From Acidimicrobiia bacterium (GTDB lineage: Bacteria > Actinomycetota > Acidimicrobiia > Acidimicrobiales > Aldehydirespiratoraceae): 64,000 nt of DNA. Positions within the stretch are counted from its first letter, which is position 1; every line of letters starts with the position of its first letter. Where the stretch lies: positions 1 through 64,000 of the forward strand of contig JAJEDD010000040.1 of assembly GCA_022821685.1 (NCBI GenBank). The letters are read 5' to 3'. Below, piece after piece: positions 42,307-50,145 of this stretch. A program made the position numbers and the translations under genes. The notes under the pieces are model-generated. The model worked only from the letters and a program-made list of their open reading frames with translations. It was not told the origin of the DNA and did not search any database.

Positions 42307-42609
42307 TCAGACCTTCTTGCGGGGCGAGTCGGCGTTCTTGAGCACCCGGCCTTCGGCGTCGAGGATCCCGACCTTGGACCCGATCGACAGCGGGTTGGCG
42401 CCGAACAGGTCCTCGCGGTTGATGGCCACCCAGCGGTAGCCGTCGATCTTCTTGGCCCGCTTGAAGGCGGCCTTGAGATCGCCGATCTCGGCCGCCAAAA
42501 CGATGTAGCCCCGCTCGGCCACGAGGTCGGCCACCCCCGAGGCGTCGGGCTCGGCGTCGACGGCCGCGGTCACCGCCGCAGCCAACTCGTCATGGTCGAG
42601 GCGGGCCAT
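42307..42609 (-). CDS. hypothetical protein, last gene of the PTS operon
   Basis: This 100-residue soluble protein (DLVAERGYIVLAAEIGDLKA, AFKRAKKIDGYRWVAINRED) has no recognised family. Its ATG shares one base with the HPr stop (TGATG), so it is translated together with HPr. A role in PTS signalling or in modifying HPr is conceivable but unproven. Confidence 0.6.
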   Translation of the reverse strand: MARLDHDELAAAVTAAVDAEPDASGVADLVAERGYIVLAAEIGDLKAAFKRAKKIDGYRWVAINREDLFGANPLSIGSKVGILDAEGRVLKNADSPRKKV

Positions 42610-42863
42610 CAGCTGTCCTCGGTGAGCACGGCCACCACCGCGTCGAGGGCGGCCTCGGCGTCGGGGCCGTCGGAGGTGATGCGAGCCGTGTTGCCGGGAC
42701 CGGCGCCCAGCGCCAGCAGGCTCATGATGCTGGCTGCGTTGGCCTTCTTGGCGCCCACCTCGATCTCGACGCCCGCATCGAACGAGGCGATCCGCGCCAC
42801 CAGCTCGGCGGCGGGCCGGGCGTGCAGCCCGTGGCTGTTGGTGATCTCCAGCTCGCGATACAC
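42609..42863 (-). CDS. ptsH: HPr phosphocarrier protein
   Basis: This 84-residue protein relays phosphate from enzyme I to the EIIA domain. The phosphorylated His lies in NSHGLHARPAAEL (His15 position) and the regulatory Ser site in AASIMSLLALGAG (Ser46 position). The GTG at 42863 is the start. It lies 18 nt after EIIA. Confidence 0.95.
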   Translation of the reverse strand: MYRELEITNSHGLHARPAAELVARIASFDAGVEIEVGAKKANAASIMSLLALGAGPGNTARITSDGPDAEAALDAVVAVLTEDS

Positions 42864-42881
42864 CCGGCGCTCCAGTGCGTC

Positions 42882-43346
42882 TCAGTCGTCGGACGGTGGC
42901 GCGGTCAAGCGTTCATAGACGAAGGCGGCATCGTCGGACTGGGCCAGCGCGCCGCAGAGATCCTCGTCCTGGAGCACCTCGGCCAGCCGCGACAGTACCT
43001 GCACATGGTCGTCGCCCACTGCGGCGAGCCCCACCACGAGATGAGCCGTGCCCGGCCCCCAGTCCACCCCGTCGGGGTACTGCGAAACCACGATCCCGGT
43101 GGAGCGGATGTGGTCCTTGCTCTCGAGCACCCCGTGGGGCAGGGCGACCCCGTTGCCCAGGTAGGTCGAGACCACCTCCTCGCGCTGCTTCATGCCCTCG
43201 ACGTACTCGGCCGACACCGAGCCACGGGCCACGAGCAGGCTGCCGGAGAACTCGATGGCCTCGTCGCGGGAGTCGGCCCGACACCCGAGCACGATGTCGG
43301 CCGGCATCAGGACGCCGCCGAGGCCGTCGTCGACAACCGCGCTCAC
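42882..43346 (-). CDS. PTS mannitol/fructose-type EIIA
   Basis: This 154-residue protein carries the EIIA-2 domain: REEVVSTYLGNGVALPHGVL, with the active-site His in ALPHG. It takes phosphate from HPr and passes it to EIIB. The GTG start overlaps the EIIB stop by GTGA. Confidence 0.92.
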   Translation of the reverse strand: MSAVVDDGLGGVLMPADIVLGCRADSRDEAIEFSGSLLVARGSVSAEYVEGMKQREEVVSTYLGNGVALPHGVLESKDHIRSTGIVVSQYPDGVDWGPGTAHLVVGLAAVGDDHVQVLSRLAEVLQDEDLCGALAQSDDAAFVYERLTAPPSDD

Positions 43347-43672
43347 AACTTCGAGACGATGGGGTCGCCCGAGGTGAGCGAAGCGACCAGCTGCTTGACC
43401 GCCGGATCGTTCACAAACAGCGTGAACGGCACGATGGCCGCACCGGGCGCCTTCTGCTGGGCCTGCTTGGCCAGCCCCTTGTGGACGACCACCACGTCGG
43501 CGTCGTCGCTGAGCTGACCCACCGGGTTATGGACGACGGCGATGTCGAGCTTCGCCTTCTTCACCATCCGCTTGAGCTGGTTGGCGCCCATCAGGCTGCT
43601 GCCCATGCCCGCCTCACAGGCGAAGACGATGAGCTTCACCTCGTCGGCCGCCTTCGTGACTCGCTCGGTCAC
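43343..43672 (-). CDS. PTS mannitol-type EIIB
   Basis: This 109-residue protein has the phosphorylated Cys in VFACEAGMGSSLMGANQL, the mannitol-type EIIB P-loop. It phosphorylates the sugar alcohol as EIIC carries it in. GGAGG five bases before the GTG at 43672 decides the start; longer open sequence upstream includes the hairpin region and is rejected. Confidence 0.92.
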   Translation of the reverse strand: MTERVTKAADEVKLIVFACEAGMGSSLMGANQLKRMVKKAKLDIAVVHNPVGQLSDDADVVVVHKGLAKQAQQKAPGAAIVPFTLFVNDPAVKQLVASLTSGDPIVSKL

Positions 43673-43753
43673 ATCTTCCTCCGTTGATCGTCGCGTCGAT
43701 TGTCGGATCCCGCCCGGCCGCACCACGGTAGCCATGCGGGAGCCGACGGGGGC

Positions 43754-43821
43754 CGGAGCGGTGGAGGCATCCCCACCGCTCCGACCTCATCAAGTTGCGC
43801 CATTGGGGGACAACGCAACTT
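43754..43821 (-). promoter_or_regulatory. two hairpins between EIIC and EIIB genes
   Basis: The 162-nt gap inside the PTS operon holds a perfect 11-bp stem (43754-43764 with 43773-43783) and a second perfect 8-bp stem (AAGTTGCG 43792-43799 with CGCAACTT 43814-43821). They may attenuate or process the message so that EIIC and EIIB/EIIA/HPr levels differ. Confidence 0.5.
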
Positions 43822-43834
43822 CGTGCCGTGCCGG

Positions 43835-44974
43835 TCACGCCAGGGGGACGCCCTCCATGGCATCGCCCAGCGAGGTGTCGTCGTCATCGGCGTCGTCCAT
43901 CTCCCTCACCGGGAACAGCCGCAACAGGATCGCTCCCACCACGAAGGCGGCGGCCGCCCCCGCGGCCATACCCAGGTAGACCCCGGCTGCCGCGGCTCCG
44001 TCGCTCGGTGTGAACGTGAAGTAGGCGAAGATGCTGCCCGGCGACGGAGGCCCGGTGAGGCCCGCATCGAAGATCACGAACACGATGTCGGCGGTGATCC
44101 CGCCGGCCCACATGGCCGCGATCATCACGGGGTTCATCAGCACGTAGGGGAAGTACACCTCGTGGATGCCGCCCAGGAAGTGGATGATGATGGCGCCCGG
44201 CGCCGACAGCTTGGCCAGGCCCTTGCCCGCGAACCAGTAGGCCAGCAGCAGACCCAGGCCCGGGCCCGGATTCGACTCGAGCATGTAGTAGATCGACCGG
44301 CCGGTCTCGGTGACGTCGGTGGCCCCGAGCGGGGTGAGCACGCCGTGGTTGATGGCGTTGTTGAGGAACAGCACCTTGCCGACCTCGATGGGCAGGTCCA
44401 TCAGCGGCAGCAACCCGGCGTCGCTGAGGCCCTCCACCATGTCGCCGAAGCGCTCGGCCAGCCACGACATGATGGGGCCGATGATGACGTAGCCGAACAT
44501 GGCCAGCACCAGGCCGGCGATGCCCTGCGAGAAGTTGTTGATGAGCATCTCGAAACCGGCGGGGCGCTTGTCCTCCAGCCACTTGTCGAGCTCGCGCATC
44601 ACCCATCCGGCGAGCGGGCCGACGACCATGGCCCCGAGGAACTGGGGCGGATCGCCGATCACGGCGCCCTCGGCCAGCTCGAACGAGGCGCCGCCGATGA
44701 CCCCCATCACCGCCACCGCCCCGAGGACGCCGCCCCGGTGGCCGTGGATCAGCTTGCCGCCGGTGTAGGCCACAAGCAGCGGCAGCAGGTACTTGATCAT
44801 CGGTCCGACCGTGTTGCCGGTGATCGTTCCCCAGTCCCAGTCCAGGCCGGTCTTCTCCAGCCAGCCGGGTGGGATGAACAGGGCGGTTATGAATCCCCAG
44901 GCGATGAACGCACCGATATTCGGTATGACCATGCTGGAGAGGAAGCCGCCGAAACGTTGAACACGCTGTAGCAT
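43835..44974 (-). CDS. mtlA: PTS mannitol-type EIIC permease
   Basis: This 379-residue membrane protein is the translocating subunit of a mannitol-family PTS. Diagnostic motifs are MVIPNIGAFIAWGFITALF near the N terminus, LFLNNAINHGVLTPLG and the substrate-site HFLGGIHEVYFPYVLMNP. In classical MtlA, EIICBA is one chain; here the three parts are separate genes. A clear AGGAGG precedes the ATG at 44974. The sugar could be mannitol or another hexitol. Confidence 0.92.
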   Translation of the reverse strand: MLQRVQRFGGFLSSMVIPNIGAFIAWGFITALFIPPGWLEKTGLDWDWGTITGNTVGPMIKYLLPLLVAYTGGKLIHGHRGGVLGAVAVMGVIGGASFELAEGAVIGDPPQFLGAMVVGPLAGWVMRELDKWLEDKRPAGFEMLINNFSQGIAGLVLAMFGYVIIGPIMSWLAERFGDMVEGLSDAGLLPLMDLPIEVGKVLFLNNAINHGVLTPLGATDVTETGRSIYYMLESNPGPGLGLLLAYWFAGKGLAKLSAPGAIIIHFLGGIHEVYFPYVLMNPVMIAAMWAGGITADIVFVIFDAGLTGPPSPGSIFAYFTFTPSDGAAAAGVYLGMAAGAAAAFVVGAILLRLFPVREMDDADDDDTSLGDAMEGVPLA

Positions 44975-45003
44975 GCGCGGGTCCTCCTAGCGTCGGGTGA
45001 CCC

Positions 45004-45066
45004 TCAAGCTTCCACCGGTTTGCCCTCTGCCACTACTGCCAATACCGCGGCACCCCAATACGACAT
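45004..45066 (-). CDS. possible 20-residue leader ORF upstream of EIIC
   Basis: An ATG at 45066 opens a 20-codon frame (MSYWGAAVLAVVAEGKPVEA) ending 29 nt before the EIIC start. The ribosome site is weak. It may be a leader peptide or chance. The rest of the 142-nt gap shows nothing else. Confidence 0.25.
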   Translation of the reverse strand: MSYWGAAVLAVVAEGKPVEA

Positions 45067-45116
45067 TCCGACGCGCCCAGGCGGGCCGCGGATGTGCCCC
45101 CTCGCCGGTGGTGGAT

Positions 45117-46625
45117 CTAGGCGTGGCGGGAGAGGCGGCCCACGTCGGACGCCGACAGCAGCGGGCTGACCACCACTACCGGAACCTCGTGCTCGACCAG
45201 CGGCACGGTGGAGATCACCAGGTCGAAGTCGCCGTGCTGCAGCTCCTCGTAGCCCCGCTCCGACAGCACCTCCACCAGGTCCAGCTCGGGGAACTCGGCC
45301 TGGATCCGCGAGACCAACACCCACACCGTGGCCATCCCGCTGGGACACACGATCAGGGCCCGGCGCCGGGGCCGCAGGCGGGCCCTTTCCATCGCGCCGG
45401 AGATGTACATGGTGATGAAGCCGATCTCGTCCTCGACTATCGGCACCTGCATCGCCGACTCGACCAGCGCGCCGACTTCGGCCGCGGCGGCGTACACGTC
45501 GGGATAGCGGGCCCGCACCTCGGGCAGCAGCGGGTTGTGGACGGGCAGGCCGTAGCGCAGGCGCACGCTGAGGCGCTCCAGGTGCGCCGCCAGGCCCCGC
45601 CTGAGCTCCAGGTCGTCGGCCAGGGCAGCGTGCAGGTGCTCGCCCGCGAAACCCATGATCCGGTCGAGCATGTCGGCACTGATGGCGGCCGAGTCCGCCT
45701 GCACCGTGTCGAGCGCGTCGAGGCCGAGCAGATACTCGGTGACCGCGGCCATCTCGGGGGCGGGCAGGAACGCGCCCACCAGCTTCTCGAGCCCCGGCAC
45801 GATGCCCGCCACGCTCTCGGCGATGGGGTGGTCCATGACCGAGCGGTGCAGGCCGGCCTCGACGGCCACCGTGTGCCCCTCGCGGATCCTGGCCACCGAC
45901 ACCGCCAGGAAGAGCGCGAACACCACGTCGCTGCGCCCCGACATGAGGGTCTGGCCCAGTGCGCTCGACCGCACGATCTCGGCCGTGTCGCGCAGCGGCA
46001 GAGTGAAGATCCGCTCTCGCAGCCCCACCGGAACCCGCACGTTGGCCGCTGAGCGGGCGGCCGGGTCGGCGGCCAGCTGCAACAGCAGCACCTCCTCGGG
46101 GATGGCCTCGAGGATGAGCTGCACGATGACTTGGCGGATGCGGCGCTCGGGTCCGGCCACCGATATTCCCCGTCCGGGCCGGCGCACCAGCGGGACGCCG
46201 TTGCGCTCCAGCCACGGCTCCCCGGCCCGCAGATCCCGGCGGGCCGAAGTCTTCGACACCTCGAGCTCGAGGTGGAGGTCCTCCAGCGACACCACCGTGG
46301 GCGCCGACCACAGCAGCGCGGCCAGCAGGATGCGCACCCGCTCCTCGGGGGCGTAGACCCTGGGCGCATCCGACAGCGGCGGCAGGTCGGCGGTGATCCG
46401 CCGGCGGATGTCGGGCGGCCCGTCCACCACCAGGCCCAGGCCGCGCTTGCGCACCAGCTCGGCGCCGCAGGAGCGCAGGTAGCGGTCGATGTGGTCGAGG
46501 CGATAGCGCACCACCCGCTCGCTCAGCCCGAGGTCGGCGGCCACCGAGGCGGTGCTGCGGGGCTGCTCCTGCTCGAGGAGCCAGCGGGTGATCCGCAGCA
46601 CGCGGGTGTCGAGCCCGGCCGTCAT
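45117..46625 (-). CDS. PRD-containing transcriptional regulator (MtlR/BglG type)
   Basis: This 502-residue regulator has an N-terminal helix-turn-helix (ASVAADLGLSERVVRYRLDHI), two PRD domains with His residues that PTS proteins phosphorylate (about 195-400; VEAGLHRSVMDHPIAESV, MGFAGEHLHAAL), and a C-terminal EIIB-like domain with a Cys loop (ALIVCPSGMATVWVLVSR). Such proteins activate PTS operons when their sugar is present. No EIIA-like domain is seen at the end. The ATG overlaps the ptsI stop (ATGA). Confidence 0.88.
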   Translation of the reverse strand: MTAGLDTRVLRITRWLLEQEQPRSTASVAADLGLSERVVRYRLDHIDRYLRSCGAELVRKRGLGLVVDGPPDIRRRITADLPPLSDAPRVYAPEERVRILLAALLWSAPTVVSLEDLHLELEVSKTSARRDLRAGEPWLERNGVPLVRRPGRGISVAGPERRIRQVIVQLILEAIPEEVLLLQLAADPAARSAANVRVPVGLRERIFTLPLRDTAEIVRSSALGQTLMSGRSDVVFALFLAVSVARIREGHTVAVEAGLHRSVMDHPIAESVAGIVPGLEKLVGAFLPAPEMAAVTEYLLGLDALDTVQADSAAISADMLDRIMGFAGEHLHAALADDLELRRGLAAHLERLSVRLRYGLPVHNPLLPEVRARYPDVYAAAAEVGALVESAMQVPIVEDEIGFITMYISGAMERARLRPRRRALIVCPSGMATVWVLVSRIQAEFPELDLVEVLSERGYEELQHGDFDLVISTVPLVEHEVPVVVVSPLLSASDVGRLSRHA

Positions 46626-48385
46626 GGGCGCTCCAGGGCGGCGGCGACGATGCCTCGAACCGCTCCGGCGGTGGGCGCAGCCAACGCCTCGGCGGCCATG
46701 GCCGCAGCGTCGAGGCGGTCGAGCGAGTCGACCACCTGTTTGATGAGGTTGACCGACCGGGCGCTGACCGAGAGCTTGTCCACCCCCATGGCGGTGAGCA
46801 CGGCCGCACCCAGCGGGTCGGCCGCGACCAGACCGCACACCGAGACGCCGACGCGGCCGCGCCGGGCCGCGGCCACGGTGCGCTCGCACAGGGCCAGCAC
46901 CGCCGGGTGGAGCGCATCCTGGAGGCTGTCGAGCGCGCCGTTGGTGCGGTCGGCGGCCATGGCGTACTGGGTGAGGTCGTTGGTGCCGATGGAGAAGAAG
47001 TCCACATGGGCCGCCACCGCGTCGGCGGTGAGCGCGATCGACGGCACCTCGACCATCACCCCCACCGGCGGCAGCCGATGGGGCACCCCCTCCGCGGCGA
47101 GGCTCTGCGCAGTCTGCTCGATCCGGCCCCGCAGCTCGACCACCTCCTCGACGGTGGAGACCATGGGCAGCATCATCTGTACGTCGCCGGTGACCGCGGC
47201 CCGCAGGATGGCCCGAACCTGGGTGTCGAACACGTCGCCGCAGCGGCTGTAGAGCCGGGCGCCTCGCACGCCGAGGAACGGGTTGTCCTCCGCTTCGGTG
47301 GCGAGGTAGGGGGCCGGCTTGTCGCCGCCGATGTCGAAGGTGCGCACGACCACCGGCTCGGTGAACGACGAGGCCGCGTAGGCGTAGAAGTCGACCTGCT
47401 CCTGCTCGCTGGGCGCCTCGGTGCGGTCGAGGAACAGGAACTCGGTGCGAAGCAGCCCGATGCCGTCGGCCTCCGCTTCGAGGGCGCGTTCGACGTCGGG
47501 CTGCGAGCCGACGTTGGCCTGCACCCTGACCGGCCGGCCCCCGAAGGCGACGCCCACTCCTCGGAACCGCTCGGCCGCCTCCGCCGCCGCCTCGAACGCT
47601 TCCCGGCGGGCGGCGAAGTCCGCGACGGTGCTCTCGTTCGGCCGTACCACCACCTCGCCGGTTGATCCGTCGAGAGCTACCGCTTCTCCGGTGCTGACCT
47701 TGGCGGCCAAGCCCTCGGCCCCCACCACCGCGGCGACGCCCAGCGACCGGGCGATGATGGCGACGTGGCTGGTGGGGCCGCCGGTCTCGGTGACGAACCC
47801 CAGGACCAGCTCGGGGTCGAGCACCGCGGTGTCGGCCGCGGTCAGCGACTTGGCCACCAGCACCGACGGCGCCTCGATCTGCGAGTCGGGGGAGTCGGCG
47901 CCGGCCAGATGCCTGCGGATCCGGTCCACCACCTCGCCCACATCCTGGGCCCGCTGGGCCATGTACGGATCGTCGATCGCGACGAAGAGGCTGCTGATGT
48001 CGTCGTCGGCCCGGGTCAGGGCGGCATCGAGGCTCATGCCGTCGGCGAGGGCGGCGCCGACCGCCTCGGCCAGCATCGGGTCGCGGGCCATGAGCGCCTG
48101 GGCCTCGAGAACGTCCCCCGCCTCGGCCCGTCCCGCCGCTCGGGCCGCTTCGCACCGCGCTTCGAGCTGTTGGCCGGCCGCGTCCGCCGCCGTCGCGAAC
48201 GCAGCCTGCGGGTCGTCGTGATCGATCACCGCCACCTCTTGCTTGTCGATCACCACCGCGGGGCCGAGCGCGATGCCGGCCGATGCAGGCGTGGCCGCGA
48301 TGCGCAACTCGGCGCGTTCGATCACGGCCTGCGAATCGCCGCTGCTCATGGGATCACTGCTACTCATGGGATCACTGCTCGTCAC
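46622..48385 (-). CDS. ptsI: PTS enzyme I (phosphoenolpyruvate-protein phosphotransferase)
   Basis: This 587-residue enzyme starts the PTS cascade by taking phosphate from PEP. The active His is in TETGGPTSHVAIIARSLG, and the PEP-binding barrel shows GIGLLRTEFLFLDRTEAPSEQEQ, DIGGDKPAPYL, MLPMVSTVEEV and FFSIGTNDLTQYAMAADR. The N terminus contains a short tandem repeat (SSDPMSSSDPMSSGDS), so three starts are possible; the GTG at 48385, overlapping the upstream stop as GTGA, is preferred. Having enzyme I inside a sugar-specific operon is uncommon. Confidence 0.95.
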   Translation of the reverse strand: MTSSDPMSSSDPMSSGDSQAVIERAELRIAATPASAGIALGPAVVIDKQEVAVIDHDDPQAAFATAADAAGQQLEARCEAARAAGRAEAGDVLEAQALMARDPMLAEAVGAALADGMSLDAALTRADDDISSLFVAIDDPYMAQRAQDVGEVVDRIRRHLAGADSPDSQIEAPSVLVAKSLTAADTAVLDPELVLGFVTETGGPTSHVAIIARSLGVAAVVGAEGLAAKVSTGEAVALDGSTGEVVVRPNESTVADFAARREAFEAAAEAAERFRGVGVAFGGRPVRVQANVGSQPDVERALEAEADGIGLLRTEFLFLDRTEAPSEQEQVDFYAYAASSFTEPVVVRTFDIGGDKPAPYLATEAEDNPFLGVRGARLYSRCGDVFDTQVRAILRAAVTGDVQMMLPMVSTVEEVVELRGRIEQTAQSLAAEGVPHRLPPVGVMVEVPSIALTADAVAAHVDFFSIGTNDLTQYAMAADRTNGALDSLQDALHPAVLALCERTVAAARRGRVGVSVCGLVAADPLGAAVLTAMGVDKLSVSARSVNLIKQVVDSLDRLDAAAMAAEALAAPTAGAVRGIVAAALERP

Positions 48386-49059
48386 TGCTCATCGAGGCGG
48401 GCGTAGAGGGCGTCGTAGAGGCAGGCGCCCGACACCAGGGTGATGCTGGCCGTCACCGTGAAGGCGGCCACGCTGACCGCGATCGGAAGCGGCGAGGCGC
48501 CGTAGGAGAGGGGGAGCGCCGCCATCAGGTTGAACACGATGCACAGCGCCAGGATCGCGAACAGTGCTACCCGGCGCTTGTGGCCCAGGCGGACGCTGGT
48601 GCCCAGCGCCCGCAGACCCCCCTTGGCGACCCGGTCGGCGACCACGTAGCCGTGCAGGCCGTAGAAGAGCACCGCGAGGATCGACGGGATGCCGAACAGG
48701 TAGCGCAGTCCGAGCATGAAGGCGGCCCAGAACCAGAAGGAGCACACGAACTGGGCCGAGAGCAGGGCGCCGTCGCGCCAGGGTGCGCCCAGGTCCGTGG
48801 GTCTGGAGCGGGCGGCATCGAGCGCGTAGGAGTACCACGGCGCCGCGACGGTGCCGGCCAGCACCAGCCCCACCAGATCGAGCACGACCGAGGCGATCTC
48901 CTGGCCGTCGTTGAGGGCCTGCTGCGCCAGCAAGCGGAACACGCCGTACACCGCAACAGTGGCCAGCGCCCCGACCGTCAGCGGGCCGATGTTGCGCCGG
49001 TAGCCGGCCCACCCCTCTCGGAACATGGCCGAGATGCGCAGCGGAAAGGCCTCGGTCAT
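48382..49059 (-). CDS. hypothetical integral membrane protein in the PTS operon
   Basis: This 225-residue protein has about six hydrophobic segments (VGALATVAVYGVFRLLAQQAL, IASVVLDLVGLVLAGTVAAPW, FVCSFWFWAAFMLGLRYLFG and others). No family is recognised, though the layout resembles DUF-type YciC/glycerophosphoryl-diester membrane domains. It lies between the PfkB kinase and enzyme I and is coupled to ptsI. Confidence 0.65.
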   Translation of the reverse strand: MTEAFPLRISAMFREGWAGYRRNIGPLTVGALATVAVYGVFRLLAQQALNDGQEIASVVLDLVGLVLAGTVAAPWYSYALDAARSRPTDLGAPWRDGALLSAQFVCSFWFWAAFMLGLRYLFGIPSILAVLFYGLHGYVVADRVAKGGLRALGTSVRLGHKRRVALFAILALCIVFNLMAALPLSYGASPLPIAVSVAAFTVTASITLVSGACLYDALYARLDEQ

Positions 49060-49133
49060 GCGAGCGCTCCCACGCGGCGATCACTCCAGTAACCAGCTTG
49101 TGCACGGCTCACCCGTTGCGGCTGCCCGGTCAT
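49056..49133 (-). CDS. 25-residue linker mini-ORF between fruK and the membrane protein
   Basis: Its ATG overlaps the fruK stop (ATGA) and its own stop overlaps the next gene's ATG (ATGA). The junction sequence GTGGGAG, then CGCATGACCG, occurs at both ends (about 49126-49147 and 49052-49073), so the frame arose by duplication of the gene boundary. The product starts MTGQPQRVSRAQAGYWSDRR. Translation is plausible but unproven. Confidence 0.4.
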   Translation of the reverse strand: MTGQPQRVSRAQAGYWSDRRVGALA

Positions 49134-50071
49134 GCGGACACTCCCACGAGACGGTCGGTTCGGGGATCGGCGCTCAGCTGCACGGTCCGGCGGTCGCGGT
49201 CGGTGACGGCCTGCCCCAGCGTGTCGGTTGATTTGATCGCCGCGCTGGCCCAGGCGAGGCCCTCGGCCAACGCGGCTGCACCCCGGCCTCCGGCCGACAC
49301 GAAGCCGGCCAACAGCGCGTCGCCGGCGCCCACCGTGTTGCGCACCTCGATGCCGGCCACCGTCCCGCAGCACACTTGGTCGGCCACCAGAACGGCACCG
49401 CCTTGTCCCAAGCTCACGAGAACTGAGCGCCAGCCGCTGCGGCGGAACTTGCCAGCCGCGTCGATCACCTCTCCGACGGTGCTGAGGCCGCTGCCGATCA
49501 CCGCGGCCAGTTCGGCCAGGTTGGGCTTGACCACCGCGCACCCCGCACCGACCAGGGCGTCGAGCGCGGCGCCGCTGGTGTCGACGGCCAGCCTGGAATC
49601 CGCGTCGGGAAGCACCGCGGCCAGACGGGCGTACAGGTCGTCGGGCGCGCCGGGCGGCAGGCTGCCGCTGGCCACCAGCCAGTCGGAGTCGGCCGCCGCG
49701 GCCGCGGCCTGCGACACCAACTCGTCGGCCTCAGACGCGCTCATCTCAGGACCCGGCTCGTTGATCTGGGTGGCCGTTCCGTCCGGCTCCACCAGCGTGA
49801 AGCAGGATCGCATGGTCCCTCGTGCCGGCACGGGGAGCGCGTCGGCGCCGTCGGCGGCCAGCGACGAGACGAACGCGGCGGCATCGTCGGCGTTGGCGGG
49901 GAACACCGCTCGGGCCGCCCGCTGATTGCGGCCGAGCGCTCGGGCCACGTTCACGCCCTTGCCCGAGCATTCGACCCGAACCCTCGACGCTCGCGTCACC
50001 CCGCCGGGCTCCAGCCGCTCGACCGACAAGGTGCGGTCGAAGCTCGGATTGGGGGTGAGCGTGGTGATCAC
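49130..50071 (-). CDS. fruK: PfkB family hexose-phosphate kinase (1-phosphofructokinase type)
   Basis: This 313-residue kinase begins MITTLTPNPSFDRTLSVERL, the 1-phosphofructokinase/tagatose-6-phosphate kinase hallmark, and ends with the PfkB signature EVRNTVGAGDALLAGFV, with the catalytic Asp. ECSGKGVNVARALGR is the sugar site. It would turn a ketose phosphate made by the adjacent dehydrogenase into a bisphosphate for aldolase. The GTG overlaps the upstream mini-ORF. Confidence 0.9.
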   Translation of the reverse strand: MITTLTPNPSFDRTLSVERLEPGGVTRASRVRVECSGKGVNVARALGRNQRAARAVFPANADDAAAFVSSLAADGADALPVPARGTMRSCFTLVEPDGTATQINEPGPEMSASEADELVSQAAAAAADSDWLVASGSLPPGAPDDLYARLAAVLPDADSRLAVDTSGAALDALVGAGCAVVKPNLAELAAVIGSGLSTVGEVIDAAGKFRRSGWRSVLVSLGQGGAVLVADQVCCGTVAGIEVRNTVGAGDALLAGFVSAGGRGAAALAEGLAWASAAIKSTDTLGQAVTDRDRRTVQLSADPRTDRLVGVSA

Positions 50072-50145
50072 TGATCGACCGCCGCCGCATGTTCCGTACC
50101 GCCAAGCGTTCCGCTGCCGCCGGTTGAGGTGAGCATGGTGATCAC
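50068..50145 (-). CDS. 25-residue linker mini-ORF between the dehydrogenase and fruK
   Basis: Its GTG overlaps the dehydrogenase stop (GTGA) and its stop overlaps the fruK GTG (GTGA). The first 18 bases match the start of fruK at 17 positions (GTGATCACCATGCTCACC against GTGATCACCACGCTCACC), so it is a duplicated gene start. It has the same length (78 bp) as the mini-ORF after fruK. Confidence 0.45.
   Translation of the reverse strand: MITMLTSTGGSGTLGGTEHAAAVDQ

Noticed and set aside
46626..48155. Extension of the PRD regulator upstream into ptsI
   Set aside because: The upstream part is an out-of-frame Arg/Gly/Pro-rich shadow of ptsI; the ATG at 46625 has the HTH directly after it.
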